Shown piece by piece: positions 8,400 to 16,804 of a stretch of 64,000 nucleotides of DNA. Source of the DNA: JADKAC01 sp964492065 (lineage in GTDB: Bacteria > Bacteroidota > Bacteroidia > Chitinophagales > BACL12); the NCBI GenBank assembly GCA_964492065.1, contig CAZBHH010000008.1, forward strand, positions 1 to 64,000. Direction: 5' to 3'. The notes beneath the pieces were generated by a model. That model was given only the letters and a program-made list of their open reading frames with translations, was not told where the DNA came from and did not search any database. The translations under genes and the position numbers were made by a program. Positions within the stretch are counted from its first letter, which is position 1, and each line of letters opens with the position of its first letter.

Positions 8400-8882
8400 T
8401 TACTTCACCCATTCCCTCACAAAATAAAAACACATTACCACAGATATTAGCACTTTTACCAGGGTACCTGCCAGAAAACCCATAAACGATCCCCATGCGC
8501 TGCGCAAGGCCTTATCTCTATCGTTGGCATCGTGTAATAATTCGCCGATAAATGCGCCGGCAAAGGGGCCGAGTATCAATCCAAAGGGCGGGAAGATAAA
8601 TATCCCCGCAATAGTTCCTATCAATGCCCCGTTTTGACCCCACGTTGTTCCGCCATATTTTTTTGTTCCCCATTTCGGAATCAGATAATCAATGATGGCC
8701 ATTGCTATGACGAGTACTGCCCAGATAATTAAAAAGCCGGGGCTGAAACTGCCGTAGCGTGAAATATGCAAAAAAATAAATCCCAGGTAAGCGACGGGCA
8801 AACCCGGCAGTATGGGCAAAACACTTCCGGCCAGGCCGGTCAGCATACAAAGAATTCCGAGAATCAATAAGAAAACATCCAT
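8400..8882 (-). CDS. DUF456 family membrane protein
   Basis: A 160-aa inner-membrane protein of the DUF456 family. It has glycine-rich hydrophobic helices at about residues 3-22, 25-40 and 48-65, and the hallmark glycine-zipper-like segments GALIGTIAGIFIFPPFGLI and LGPFAGAFIGELL around residues 85-115, with one more helix near the C-terminus. The LPGLPVAYLG motif near residue 30 is typical. The function is unknown. It is divergent from fumarylacetoacetase, with a 66-bp shared upstream region. The start is clear: the next in-frame ATG would cut into the first helix. Confidence 0.88.
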   Translation of the reverse strand: MDVFLLILGILCMLTGLAGSVLPILPGLPVAYLGFIFLHISRYGSFSPGFLIIWAVLVIAMAIIDYLIPKWGTKKYGGTTWGQNGALIGTIAGIFIFPPFGLILGPFAGAFIGELLHDANDRDKALRSAWGSFMGFLAGTLVKVLISVVMCFYFVREWVK

Positions 8883-8948
8883 AAATCAAATTTTACTGCG
8901 AGGCTGCAAATTATTATATTTTAATTTAGCAACGCCAAAACTAAAGTA

Positions 8949-10217
8949 ATGACAAAAGCCAACAATCTCACATTAAAATCCTGGATACCCATAGAAGCAA
9001 ACAGCGATTTCCCCATTCAGAATTTGCCCTTTGGTATTTTCAGAAAAAACGGGAAATCGCCCAGAGTTGGCGTGGCAATCGGCAAATACGTACTGGATCT
9101 GTACGCACTCAACCGGGCAAAACTGATGCCGGAATTCGACATACCCGATTCGGTATTGGAAAATACGTTTCTCAATGATTTTATTCTGCTGGGGAAGAAA
9201 AAAACAAGCGCCATCCGCAACAACATTGCGGAATTGCTTTCCGAAGCAGACTCCCGGTTGCAATACAGTGACGAAGTATTTAACGAACTACTGACAGAGC
9301 AAAGCAAAGTGGAAATGCTCTTGCCGGTAAAAGCGGGCGATTATACTGATTTTTACAGCAGCGAGGTTCATGCCACCAATGTGGGTAAAATGTTCAGGCC
9401 CGACAATCCACTGTTGCCCAACTGGAAGCATATCCCCATCGGCTATCACGGCCGGAGCAGCTCTATTATCGTTTCGGGAGAACCAATTTTCCGCCCGAAG
9501 GGACAGATACTGGATACGGACAACAGCACTCCTATTTTCAGTGAGACCCGGCAATTGGATTTCGAATTGGAAATGGCATTTATCACCTTCGATGGCAAAC
9601 CTTTAGGGCAACATATTACTACCGGCGAGGCGGATGATTACATTTTCGGGTTAGTATTATTTAACGACTGGAGCGCACGGGATATTCAGCGTTGGGAGTA
9701 TGTGCCGCTCGGCCCGTTTCTGGGTAAAAATTTTGCGAGTAGTATATCGCCCTGGGTAGTGACACTGGATGCGCTGGAACCATTCCGGGTTGCCGGTCCG
9801 CAGCAGGATCCGCCCGTATTGCCATACCTGCAGTACAGCGGTTCGAAAAACCTGGATATCAAATTACAAGTGGACATAATGCCCGAAAACAATATCCCCA
9901 CTACGGTGTGTTCCAGCAACTTTAAATACATGTATTGGAATATGGAGCAACAATTGGCACATCACACCATTAACGGCTGTAATATCAAAGCGGGCGATAT
10001 TTATGGCAGCGGCACTATTTCAGCTCCCGATACATTTGGCTACGGTTCCATGCTGGAACTCACCTGGCGAGGCACCAAACCCTTAATGCTCAGCGATAAC
10101 ACCGAGAGAAAATTTATTTGCGACAACGACACGGTAATCATGAAAGGCTGGTGTGAAAAAAAATCGCTGCGGATCGGGTTTGGTGAGGTACGCAGCAAAG
10201 TATTACCATCACTTTAA
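8949..10217 (+). CDS. fahA: Fumarylacetoacetase
   Basis: Hydrolyses 4-fumarylacetoacetate to fumarate and acetoacetate, the last step of tyrosine/homogentisate breakdown. The 422-aa product has the full family length. Metal and active-site segments are present: DFYSSEVHATNVGKMFR, IPIGYHGRSSSI, the Glu pair in LDFELEMAF, and DWSARDIQRWEYVPLGPFLG. Upstream, TAATTTAG (8922-8929) resembles a -7 box with one mismatch, 19 nt before the ATG. A flavin reductase-like gene follows after 14 bp and is probably co-transcribed. The other tyrosine-catabolic genes are not in this window. Confidence 0.97.
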   Translation: MTKANNLTLKSWIPIEANSDFPIQNLPFGIFRKNGKSPRVGVAIGKYVLDLYALNRAKLMPEFDIPDSVLENTFLNDFILLGKKKTSAIRNNIAELLSEADSRLQYSDEVFNELLTEQSKVEMLLPVKAGDYTDFYSSEVHATNVGKMFRPDNPLLPNWKHIPIGYHGRSSSIIVSGEPIFRPKGQILDTDNSTPIFSETRQLDFELEMAFITFDGKPLGQHITTGEADDYIFGLVLFNDWSARDIQRWEYVPLGPFLGKNFASSISPWVVTLDALEPFRVAGPQQDPPVLPYLQYSGSKNLDIKLQVDIMPENNIPTTVCSSNFKYMYWNMEQQLAHHTINGCNIKAGDIYGSGTISAPDTFGYGSMLELTWRGTKPLMLSDNTERKFICDNDTVIMKGWCEKKSLRIGFGEVRSKVLPSL

Positions 10218-10231
10218 ATATTTATTTAAAT

Positions 10232-11116
10232 ATGCGCATAGTACCTTTAGAAGTTCCCGTTCCGAAGCGCCACCAATTATTGTTAGGCGCCATTTCGCCA
10301 CGTCCCATTGCCTTTGCGAGCACTGTAGATACCGAGGGGCGCCCAAACCTCGCTCCATTCAGTTTCTTCAACCTGATGGGGAGCAATCCGCCGATTGCGG
10401 TGTTTTCACCATCGTTAAGCGGCAGGGACAGCTCTACCAAGAATACACTGGATAATATCCTGGCGACAAAAGAAGTGGTTATTAATATCGGCAACTGGAA
10501 TATCGTACAACAAATGAGCCTTGCCAGTGCACCGTTTCCCAAAGGCGTGAATGAGTTTACTAAAGCCGGGCTGACGCCACTGCCGTCAGAAACCATCAAG
10601 CCTTTCCGGGTAAAGGAATGTTATGTGCAATTTGAATGCGTAGTACAGGATGTGATACGCACCGGTTCGGGAGGCGCCGCAGGCAATATTGTTATCTGCG
10701 AAATTCAATTAATGCACATCGATGATGCCGTGCTGGACAACGATGGTAATATCGATCCGTATAAAATGCATTACATCGCCCGTATGGGGGGCAGTTACTA
10801 CAACCGGGTTATTGCGGAGAGCATTTTTAAATTGCCCCAACCGAAGGATGCACAGCACATCGGGGTGGATGCTTTACCCGAATCCATCCGGATGAGTACG
10901 GTGCTGACGGGTAACGATCTCGGACAGTTAGGTGCGCTGCCATCATTGCCCGACAAACCAAGAATTGCGCATTACATGGAATTACACAGAGAATTCATCG
11001 AAGCATTAGACAACCACGAAACGAATATCCATCGAGCGGCAAAAATCATGTTGAGCGAAAACAGAACAGAAGATGCTGCCTGCCTGCTACTGGCAAAGGC
11101 AATGCATTTCTTTTAA
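10232..11116 (+). CDS. Flavin reductase-like FMN-binding protein
   Basis: A 294-aa soluble protein with the split-barrel FMN-binding flavin reductase-like domain in its first 200 residues. Typical marks are LLGAISPRPIAFASTVD, NLAPFSFFNLMGSNPPI and the KNTLDNI loop. Such proteins reduce flavin with NAD(P)H, or use bound FMN to reduce other substrates. The gene lies 14 bp behind fahA, an arrangement that suggests a role in aromatic amino-acid catabolism, but the substrate is not readable from sequence. The C-terminal 90 residues are helical and outside the core domain. Confidence 0.88.
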   Translation: MRIVPLEVPVPKRHQLLLGAISPRPIAFASTVDTEGRPNLAPFSFFNLMGSNPPIAVFSPSLSGRDSSTKNTLDNILATKEVVINIGNWNIVQQMSLASAPFPKGVNEFTKAGLTPLPSETIKPFRVKECYVQFECVVQDVIRTGSGGAAGNIVICEIQLMHIDDAVLDNDGNIDPYKMHYIARMGGSYYNRVIAESIFKLPQPKDAQHIGVDALPESIRMSTVLTGNDLGQLGALPSLPDKPRIAHYMELHREFIEALDNHETNIHRAAKIMLSENRTEDAACLLLAKAMHFF

Positions 11117-11288
11117 CGTGCACTTTTTCCGGCGCTAACGCAACCGTAAATGATTATAACTGATATCCATAGGCATCATAGAAGTTTTGTGCTATCCACA
11201 CATTACTTAAATGGTGTTGATTTGGAGTAATCCCGGGAAGCGCACTGCATTTATTATGTGGCTTTGTACAATTCTATGCGCAAAACGA

Positions 11289-11870
11289 TTACTTCCATTT
11301 GGGCAATTCTTTCGCTCTGTTCTTTTTGCGCCTGTTATACTCAATGGGGGCTATTACCGATTCATAAAACAAGGTGATCGGATTAAAGATGGTAGGCGCT
11401 ACTCGTGTTGTATCCACTTGCATTTTTATACCCGGGATAGGGGCCATGGTTAATTCGGGTTCAGCCATTTGCATTGCGAGAAATGCATTCTTAAAATCTT
11501 CCCGTTTCGGCCAGGGATAAATTTCAACCGTATTTAAAAACACCGTATCTCTTTCGAGCAAAACGCCGATACTCGTAATTATATCTGTGATGGTATCCGG
11601 TACGATGTACATGCGTGGCTTGTATCCAACCGAACTGAATCGCAGTGAATCGCCGACGGCAACCACGATGGAAAAAAAACCCTGTGAGTTTGCAGCCGCC
11701 CCGCGGTAGGAATTCAAAATTTCGACAGTGGCATACGGCAGTGGGTAACTATATTGCCCGTCAATAATTACGCCTGACAATTGCATCAATCGCCTTTGCG
11801 CCTGCATTTCCGTAGCGAAAGCCAGAAGAAGCATTGCTGTTAATACATATCGCCTGCAATTGATGTCCAT
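11289..11870 (-). CDS. Secreted carboxypeptidase-regulatory-like domain protein
   Basis: A 193-aa exported protein. From the ATG at 11870 it has a signal peptide with core YVLTAMLLLAFA ending near MQAQ. A CarboxypepD_reg-like beta-sandwich domain follows (SGVIIDGQYSYPLPYATVEI, SQGFFSIVVAVGDSLRFSSVGY), as found at the N-terminus of TonB-dependent receptors and in short stand-alone Bacteroidota proteins. The C-terminal half contains an amphipathic region and ends KNRAKELPKWK. I reject the longer frame to 11975, because it places charged sequence ahead of the signal peptide. The function is unknown; a periplasmic or outer-membrane-associated role is likely. Confidence 0.8.
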   Translation of the reverse strand: MDINCRRYVLTAMLLLAFATEMQAQRRLMQLSGVIIDGQYSYPLPYATVEILNSYRGAAANSQGFFSIVVAVGDSLRFSSVGYKPRMYIVPDTITDIITSIGVLLERDTVFLNTVEIYPWPKREDFKNAFLAMQMAEPELTMAPIPGIKMQVDTTRVAPTIFNPITLFYESVIAPIEYNRRKKNRAKELPKWK

Positions 11871-11982
11871 ACTTTGTCTTCCACGATACAAACGCATTTT
11901 GGAAATCAGTAGTTTAAAACCGAAAATTAAAGATAAATCATATCCCGGTTTAAAAATCATTTTTAACCTGGACATAACATTT

Positions 11983-11990
11983 TACCTTTG
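11983..11990 (+). promoter_or_regulatory. -7 promoter box for pdxH
   Basis: TACCTTTG matches TAnnTTTG and ends 12 nt before the pdxH ATG at 12003, so the leader would be very short. No clear -33 TTTG is visible. It also argues against the TTG at 11988 as start. Confidence 0.5.
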
Positions 11991-12002
11991 AAAAAAAATA
12001 CG

Positions 12003-12638
12003 ATGGAAAAGGATTTGAGCAATTTACGGATGAGTTATGAAAAGGAGCGCTTTGATAAACGGGATGCAGATCCGTCGCCCATACGACAATTTTCAAAATG
12101 GTTTGACCAGGCATTACAACTCGGCGAATTGGAGGCGAATGCCGTGATGCTCAGCACTGTTTCCGGCGCCGGCAGGCCGTCGGCGAGAATGGTTTTATTG
12201 AAGGAATTCGGCGACCGTGGTTTTGTTTTTTATACCAACTACAACAGCCGTAAGGGAAAAGAAATTGCAGAGAATCCCAATGCCTGCCTTACATTTTATT
12301 GGGCGCCACTGGAAAAACAGGTGCGCATTGAAGGTGTAATCGAAAAAGTTACGGCGGCTGAAAGCGATGTGTATTATTACTCCCGGCCGCACGGCAGCCA
12401 GGCAGGCGCTATTGCATCGGAACAAAGCGAGGTAATCGAAAGCAGAGAAATTCTCGAAAAAAATTTTGCAGAGATTGAGCAGCGGGAACATTTGCAGCGC
12501 CCGGCACACTGGGGCGGCTATTTACTCATTCCGGACACCATCGAATTCTGGCAAGGGCGGCCAAACAGGTTGCACGACCGGCTGCGCTATACATTGACGG
12601 GAGACGGCAGTTGGAAAATAGACAGGTTGTCGCCCTAA
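12003..12638 (+). CDS. pdxH: Pyridoxamine 5'-phosphate oxidase
   Basis: FMN-dependent cytoplasmic oxidase that makes pyridoxal 5'-phosphate from pyridoxine or pyridoxamine phosphate. The 211-aa product has the normal length and motifs: AMVLSTVSGAGRPSARMVLLKE-type N-terminal barrel, FYTNYNSRKG for FMN phosphate binding, SRPHGSQAGAIASEQS, WGGYLLIPDTIEFWQGRPNRLHDR (read in two parts), and the C-terminal WKIDRLSP. The ATG at 12003 is chosen over the in-frame TTG at 11988. The last 4 bp overlap the end of the convergent aat gene. Confidence 0.97.
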   Translation: MEKDLSNLRMSYEKERFDKRDADPSPIRQFSKWFDQALQLGELEANAVMLSTVSGAGRPSARMVLLKEFGDRGFVFYTNYNSRKGKEIAENPNACLTFYWAPLEKQVRIEGVIEKVTAAESDVYYYSRPHGSQAGAIASEQSEVIESREILEKNFAEIEQREHLQRPAHWGGYLLIPDTIEFWQGRPNRLHDRLRYTLTGDGSWKIDRLSP

Positions 12639-13327
12639 ACGGAAAAATATTTTTCAGGCAGCCCGTCGCGGATCAACTGGTTATTTTTTTTAATTATTTC
12701 CATGAATGCACTGCGGGGAATGTCCTCCGCACCCATTGCCGCAAGGTGGTCGCTGTACAACTGGCAGTCCAACATCAAAAACTGCTGGGATTTTAATTTT
12801 TCAACCAATGCGAACAGTGCGTACTTCGATGCATTGCTCTGCAGTGAAAACATACTCTCGCCGGCAAATATTTTTCCGATTGCGACACCGTATAACCCAC
12901 CGACCAACACCTTGTCTTTCCACACTTCCACCGAATGCGCATATCCTTCACGGTGCATTGCGACATATGCGTCAATAAAATCAGGGGTGATCCACGTACC
13001 GGCATCCTGGCGCCTTTTCGTATTTGCGCAATGCTGAATTACATCTGCGAAGCATGTATTAAAAGTAATTTGAAATGCGTTGCGCCGGATAAGCTGTTGC
13101 ATGCTCTTCGAAATTTTCAGCTTATCGGTAAACAAAACAAACCGCGGATCGGGAGCATACCAAAGTGGTGTTTCGTCAATTGAATACCAGGGGAAAATTC
13201 CGGATGTATATGCCTGCAGCAATCGCTCTAATGAGAGCGTATCGCCAATTGCCAGCAAACCATCTTCCAGAGCTGATTCAGGATCTGGAAATTTCGAATT
13301 CCGGTTTTTTAGGAAAAGGAACATCAC
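12635..13327 (-). CDS. aat: Leucyl/phenylalanyl-tRNA--protein transferase
   Basis: Transfers Leu or Phe from charged tRNA to the N-terminus of proteins with basic N-terminal residues, marking them for ClpS/ClpAP (N-end rule). The 230-aa product shows the family hallmarks GLLAIGDTLSLERLLQAY, SGIFPWY, the PDPRFVLF strand, and GLYGVAIGKIFAGESMFS. The start is GTG at 13327, overlapping the clpS stop, with an in-frame ATG one codon later. The overlap implies translational coupling with the adaptor that recognises its products. It is convergent with pdxH, overlapping by 4 bp. Confidence 0.96.
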   Translation of the reverse strand: MMFLFLKNRNSKFPDPESALEDGLLAIGDTLSLERLLQAYTSGIFPWYSIDETPLWYAPDPRFVLFTDKLKISKSMQQLIRRNAFQITFNTCFADVIQHCANTKRRQDAGTWITPDFIDAYVAMHREGYAHSVEVWKDKVLVGGLYGVAIGKIFAGESMFSLQSNASKYALFALVEKLKSQQFLMLDCQLYSDHLAAMGAEDIPRSAFMEIIKKNNQLIRDGLPEKYFSV

Positions 13328-13602
13328 TCAATAGTGGCGCTGATGCCTCTTTCACTCAGTGCATCCCGCATGGGCTGCAGCGATCGCATTCTACCGTGTT
13401 TAACGGCGTACTTTCCCTTAAAGTGAATGATATAGGCACATTGTTCGGCTTGTTCCCAGGTGTGTTTGCAAATATCTACCAGCGATTCAATTACCCAGTC
13501 GAATGTATTTACTTCGTCGTTGTGTACTACAAGTCTGCGACCTGTAACTTCTTCGGTCAACAGATCAATATCAACCGATTCTTTGGTAAATTCTTTGCTC
13601 AC
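13324..13602 (-). CDS. clpS: ATP-dependent Clp protease adaptor ClpS
   Basis: A small (92 aa) adaptor that binds destabilising N-terminal residues and delivers substrates to the Clp unfoldase. Family residues are clear: the substrate-pocket motif HNDEVNTFDWVI, the EQAEQCAYIIHFKGK stretch with conserved His, and the terminal RDALSERGISATIE. The N-terminal extension of about 20 residues is of normal length. It is the first gene of a two-gene clpS-aat operon. A -7 promoter box lies at 13619-13626. Confidence 0.95.
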   Translation of the reverse strand: MSKEFTKESVDIDLLTEEVTGRRLVVHNDEVNTFDWVIESLVDICKHTWEQAEQCAYIIHFKGKYAVKHGRMRSLQPMRDALSERGISATIE

Positions 13603-13618
13603 AGTGCAGGATTTTTTA

Positions 13619-13626
13619 CAAATTTA
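13619..13626 (-). promoter_or_regulatory. -7 promoter box for clpS-aat
   Basis: On the minus strand TAAATTTG (13626 to 13619) matches TAnnTTTG, 16 nt before the clpS ATG. No convincing -33 TTTG is visible. Confidence 0.45.
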
Positions 13627-13661
13627 CTTCAGATAACCGCAATCAGAAAATTTTTTACCGG

Positions 13662-14168
13662 ATGGAGACAGAAACCAGGCGGCATGCCGCTCAACAACAA
13701 ATCATGCAAAAACTGCGCAACCCGTGGTATTTCAAGAGCTTCCTGCTGTTCAAAATGCCGGTGGCGCTCCTATCGGGCCTCTATATCCGGCATATCGACA
13801 GCAGCACATGCACGTGCTCCATACCTTTCAAATGGCTTTCACAAAATCCATTTCAGTCGCTCTATTTTGCTTCGCAGAGCATGGCCGCAGAAATGAGTAC
13901 CGGCGCATTGGCGATGATGAAAATCCAGGGTTATCAACCCGGCATTTCGATGCTGGTTTTGAAAACCGAAGGACATTTTCATAAAAAAGCAAAACAGCGC
14001 ACCTATTTTACATGCAATGCTGGCGATGCAATAGAACAGGCGATCAGGCAGGCGGTCGCTACCGGCGAAGGCGTGAGCGTGGAAGTAATGTCGGAAGGCA
14101 GGACCAAAGAAGGCGTATTGGTGAGTACTTTTACATTTACATGGACGTTTAAAGTCAGATTAAAATAA
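13662..14168 (+). CDS. DUF4442 (hotdog-fold thioesterase-like) protein
   Basis: A 168-aa protein of the DUF4442 family, distantly related to hotdog-fold acyl-CoA thioesterases. The pattern FKSFLLFKMPVALLSGLYI, then FKWLSQNPFQSLYFASQSMAAEMSTG (read in two parts) with the conserved N-PF-S and AAEMSTG, is characteristic. Activity and substrate are unproven. It is divergent from clpS and 4 bp upstream of a lipoprotein gene, so the two are probably co-transcribed. Confidence 0.85.
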   Translation: METETRRHAAQQQIMQKLRNPWYFKSFLLFKMPVALLSGLYIRHIDSSTCTCSIPFKWLSQNPFQSLYFASQSMAAEMSTGALAMMKIQGYQPGISMLVLKTEGHFHKKAKQRTYFTCNAGDAIEQAIRQAVATGEGVSVEVMSEGRTKEGVLVSTFTFTWTFKVRLK

Positions 14169-14172
14169 CACA

Positions 14173-14613
14173 ATGAAAAACCGAGTCATTCTTTTTTTAA
14201 TTGGTTTATGTTTATGCGCATGCAACCGGCCGACGGCGAGTGAAAGAAAGTCGGAAATACCGGAAGAAAAAAAAGTTATTATCAGCAATGAGATAAACGC
14301 ACGCATCACGGCGGACAACCCGTTTGAAAATCAACCCAATACTTTTTGCACCATTATCCGCAGGTTGGAGGTATCTCAATATGCGCCGAATCTCAGTGAG
14401 GAGGAATTAAATGCTTCGCCGCACCCGCCAAAATACTGCCTGCTGGATATTTGCCTCGACGCTGATGAAACCTCTGTACATATGATTAACCTGGGCGATA
14501 CTGCAGAGCAGATTATGACGGCTTATAAAGTCATTGCCCTGTTTCCCACACCCGATTCGGCAAAAAACTATGCCGCACGATATAATATAATCGATGTTGT
14601 TTTCAACGATTGA
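14173..14613 (+). CDS. Hypothetical lipoprotein
   Basis: A 146-aa exported protein. MKNRVILFLIGLCLCACN is a short signal peptide ending in a lipobox-like LCAC, so lipidation at Cys 17 is probable. The mature part starts with a charged linker and then has a small alpha/beta region (CTIIRRLEVSQYAPNLSEEE, YCLLDICLDADETS). No family is recognised. It is 4 bp downstream of the DUF4442 gene. Its stop abuts a convergent short frame. Confidence 0.75.
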   Translation: MKNRVILFLIGLCLCACNRPTASERKSEIPEEKKVIISNEINARITADNPFENQPNTFCTIIRRLEVSQYAPNLSEEELNASPHPPKYCLLDICLDADETSVHMINLGDTAEQIMTAYKVIALFPTPDSAKNYAARYNIIDVVFND

Positions 14614-14823
14614 TTACACTTCCTGCAGCCTTGCGGATTTTAATACTTCAATTGCCTTATTGCAGTTAACGGCTACATTACCATTGGTTTTGCTCGCACC
14701 AGGGAAGCGATTTATTGAATAGCAATTTCGTTTACGGGAGCCTTCACAAACTGTCAATTTATTAAAATGATAATCCGCCTTTTTTATAATGCCCGCCGCA
14801 ACAATCCAATACAATAAAAACAT
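14614..14823 (-). CDS. Possible small protein
   Basis: A 69-aa open frame whose stop abuts the stop of the convergent lipoprotein gene. It begins with a hydrophobic stretch (MFLLYWIVAAGII) and continues hydrophilic with three Cys residues. No family is recognised. Coding potential is uncertain; it may be a chance frame in the roughly 290-bp spacer before the citrate synthase terminator. Confidence 0.25.
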   Translation of the reverse strand: MFLLYWIVAAGIIKKADYHFNKLTVCEGSRKRNCYSINRFPGASKTNGNVAVNCNKAIEVLKSARLQEV

Positions 14824-14844
14824 TCATTTCAATTACTTGAAATT

Positions 14845-14873
14845 AAAAAAGGCGCACCGACAACGGTTACGCC
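14845..14873 (-). terminator. Intrinsic terminator after gltA
   Basis: On the minus strand GGGCGTAACCG TTGT CGGTGCGCC forms a G/C-rich hairpin with one small internal mismatch, followed by TTTTTT. It lies about 30 bp past the gltA stop. Confidence 0.75.
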
Positions 14874-14902
14874 CTTTAATTCCTTTTCACCGGCGGATTG
14901 AC

Positions 14903-16186
14903 TTAGCGAATAGCGATATTCACGTAGTCCCTCGTATTTTCACCGGTATAAATTTGTCTCGGCCTGCCGATGGGCTGTCCTTCTTCCCGCATTTCTTTCC
15001 ATTGAGACATCCAGCCCGGTGTGCGTCCTAAGGCAAATAATACGGTAAACATTTCGGTTGGGAAACCGATAGCCCGGTAAATAATACCGCTGTAAAAATC
15101 AACGTTGGGATACAGTTTTCTCTCCACAAAATAATCGTCCTGCAAAGCGACTGTCTCCAATTGTTTGGCGATATCCAGAATCGGGTCATGGATTCCGAGT
15201 TTACTCAACACGTTATCGCAAGCCACCTTAATAATTTTAGCTCTCGGGTCGAAATTTTTATACACCCGGTGGCCGAATCCCATTAACCGGAACGGATCGT
15301 CTTTATCCTTTGCCTTGGCCACCCATTTATCTACATTGCCGCCGTCGTCTTTGATTGTATCGAGCATTTCGATAACCTTTTGATTGGCGCCGCCGTGCAA
15401 GGGGCCCCACAGTGCGGCTACGCCGGCGGCGGCGCTCGCATACGGATTTGCATGAGAAGAACCCACCAGGCGCACTGCCGATGTGCTGCAATTCTGCTCA
15501 TGGTCGGCATGTAAAATCAGCAACTTATCCATCGCATCCACTATCACCGGATCGGCATGAAAATCTTCGGTGCGCATACCGAAAGTCATAAACAGGAAAT
15601 TGGTGACATAATCGAATTTATTGTTGGGATAAATCAGCGGCTGACCGATGGATTTCTTATAAATCCAGGAAACCAGCGTTGACATTTTGGCGATGATGCG
15701 CACTATGGTCAATTCGGTTTCTTCCCTGCTCCTGTTTGGGTTCAGCGATTCGGGGTAATAGGCCGACATGGCGCACAGCAGTGAACAAAGCTGCCCCATG
15801 GGATGCGCTTTGCTCGGGAAACCGTCGAAGAATTTTTTTAAGTCCTCGTGTACCAATGTATGGCGGATAATCTTCTCTGTGAATGCCTGGATTTCATCAT
15901 GACTGGGCAACTCGCCATAAATCAGCAGGTAGGCCACTTCTAAAAAGTTGGAGCGCTCGGCCAGTTGTTCGATAGGGTAACCCCGGTAGCGCAAAATGCC
16001 GTTTTCGCCATCCAGGAAAGTGATGGCGCTTTTTGTCGAACCCGTATTTTTATAACCTATATCCAGAGTGATTAATCCCGATTGATCTCTCAATTTCGAG
16101 ATATCAATGGCCTTTTCATTTTCAGTACCTTCAATTACAGGTAACTCATAATCCCTTCCTTCAAAGCTCAATTTTGCTGTGGACAT
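14903..16186 (-). CDS. gltA: Citrate synthase
   Basis: Condenses oxaloacetate and acetyl-CoA to citrate, the entry step of the TCA cycle. The 427-aa product has the normal length for the hexameric Gram-negative type. Active-site segments are present: LHADHEQNCSTSAVRLVGSS, GPLHGGANQ, and GFGHRVYKNFDPRAKI with the catalytic His, followed by the FYSGIIYRAIGFP Asp region. The N-terminal domain of about 50 residues (starting KLSFEGRDYELPV) is the beta domain of this type. It is transcribed alone, with a -7 box at 16236-16243 and a terminator at 14845-14873. Confidence 0.98.
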   Translation of the reverse strand: MSTAKLSFEGRDYELPVIEGTENEKAIDISKLRDQSGLITLDIGYKNTGSTKSAITFLDGENGILRYRGYPIEQLAERSNFLEVAYLLIYGELPSHDEIQAFTEKIIRHTLVHEDLKKFFDGFPSKAHPMGQLCSLLCAMSAYYPESLNPNRSREETELTIVRIIAKMSTLVSWIYKKSIGQPLIYPNNKFDYVTNFLFMTFGMRTEDFHADPVIVDAMDKLLILHADHEQNCSTSAVRLVGSSHANPYASAAAGVAALWGPLHGGANQKVIEMLDTIKDDGGNVDKWVAKAKDKDDPFRLMGFGHRVYKNFDPRAKIIKVACDNVLSKLGIHDPILDIAKQLETVALQDDYFVERKLYPNVDFYSGIIYRAIGFPTEMFTVLFALGRTPGWMSQWKEMREEGQPIGRPRQIYTGENTRDYVNIAIR

Positions 16187-16235
16187 ACGTATTTTTTATT
16201 ATTATTTTTTTGGAAACCCATTACGAAAAGAGCCA

Positions 16236-16243
16236 CAAAGTTA
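16236..16243 (-). promoter_or_regulatory. -7 promoter box for gltA
   Basis: On the minus strand TAACTTTG (16243 to 16236) matches TAnnTTTG, about 50 nt before the gltA start. No -33 TTTG is evident. Confidence 0.4.
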
Positions 16244-16377
16244 AAAATTCATACATAAAATTTTTCAGGAAATAACGGAAATCGGTCATTTTAATTTCGC
16301 TAACCAATTGGAGTACGCCTGCCTGGTGGCTCACCGGTATGCGTAACAAAAGAAGGGCCGGAGTAGTTCTGTACCGG

Positions 16378-16692
16378 TTATAAGTCCGGGACCATAAATC
16401 GATCCACATGGGTGAGCAACTGGAATAACACCGCAGCGTACAGGACAATAAGGATACTCCATTTCACCGCATCCGGTGCTTTGCGTATCACGTTATACAC
16501 GCCGATACCTATAAATACGCCCAATGCGCCGTAAATGACCATGGCGATGGGATAGTAGGCATTTAATGTAAGCGCCTTGGGAAGGTTGGGAATTACTACC
16601 AGGATAAAAAAAATAAAAAACGAGAGGTAGTACATACCGTCCCACATTTGGCTGAGATCTAATTTCCCGGTTTGGTGTTTTTCCTGTTCCAT
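16378..16692 (-). CDS. Small integral membrane protein
   Basis: A 104-aa protein with three predicted membrane helices: about residues 22-38 (YYLSFFIFFILVVIPNL), 46-65 (YYPIAMVIYGALGVFIGIGV) and 75-92 (WSILIVLYAAVLFQLL). The N-terminus is cytoplasm-like and charged (MEQEKHQTGKLDLSQMWDG). The ATG at 16692 is preferred to the in-frame TTG at 16698. No named family is recognised. It is divergent from tryptophanase, with a 112-bp spacer. Confidence 0.7.
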   Translation of the reverse strand: MEQEKHQTGKLDLSQMWDGMYYLSFFIFFILVVIPNLPKALTLNAYYPIAMVIYGALGVFIGIGVYNVIRKAPDAVKWSILIVLYAAVLFQLLTHVDRFMVPDL

Positions 16693-16804
16693 ATGCAACT
16701 AATGACTGCAAAGATAGCAATTGCGTTGCCAAAGATTTTAATTTCTCCCGAATATGGCTCAAACAGCAACCTCACTTTTTTTACCTTAGCGCAAAATCAA
16801 AAGC

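Noticed and set aside
13165..13896. 243-aa plus-strand frame
   Set aside because: It is antisense to aat and clpS, both of which have strong family motifs.
16699..16804. tnaC-like leader peptide upstream of tryptophanase
   Set aside because: I saw no short frame with a critical Trp and no proline-containing stall motif in this 106-bp spacer.
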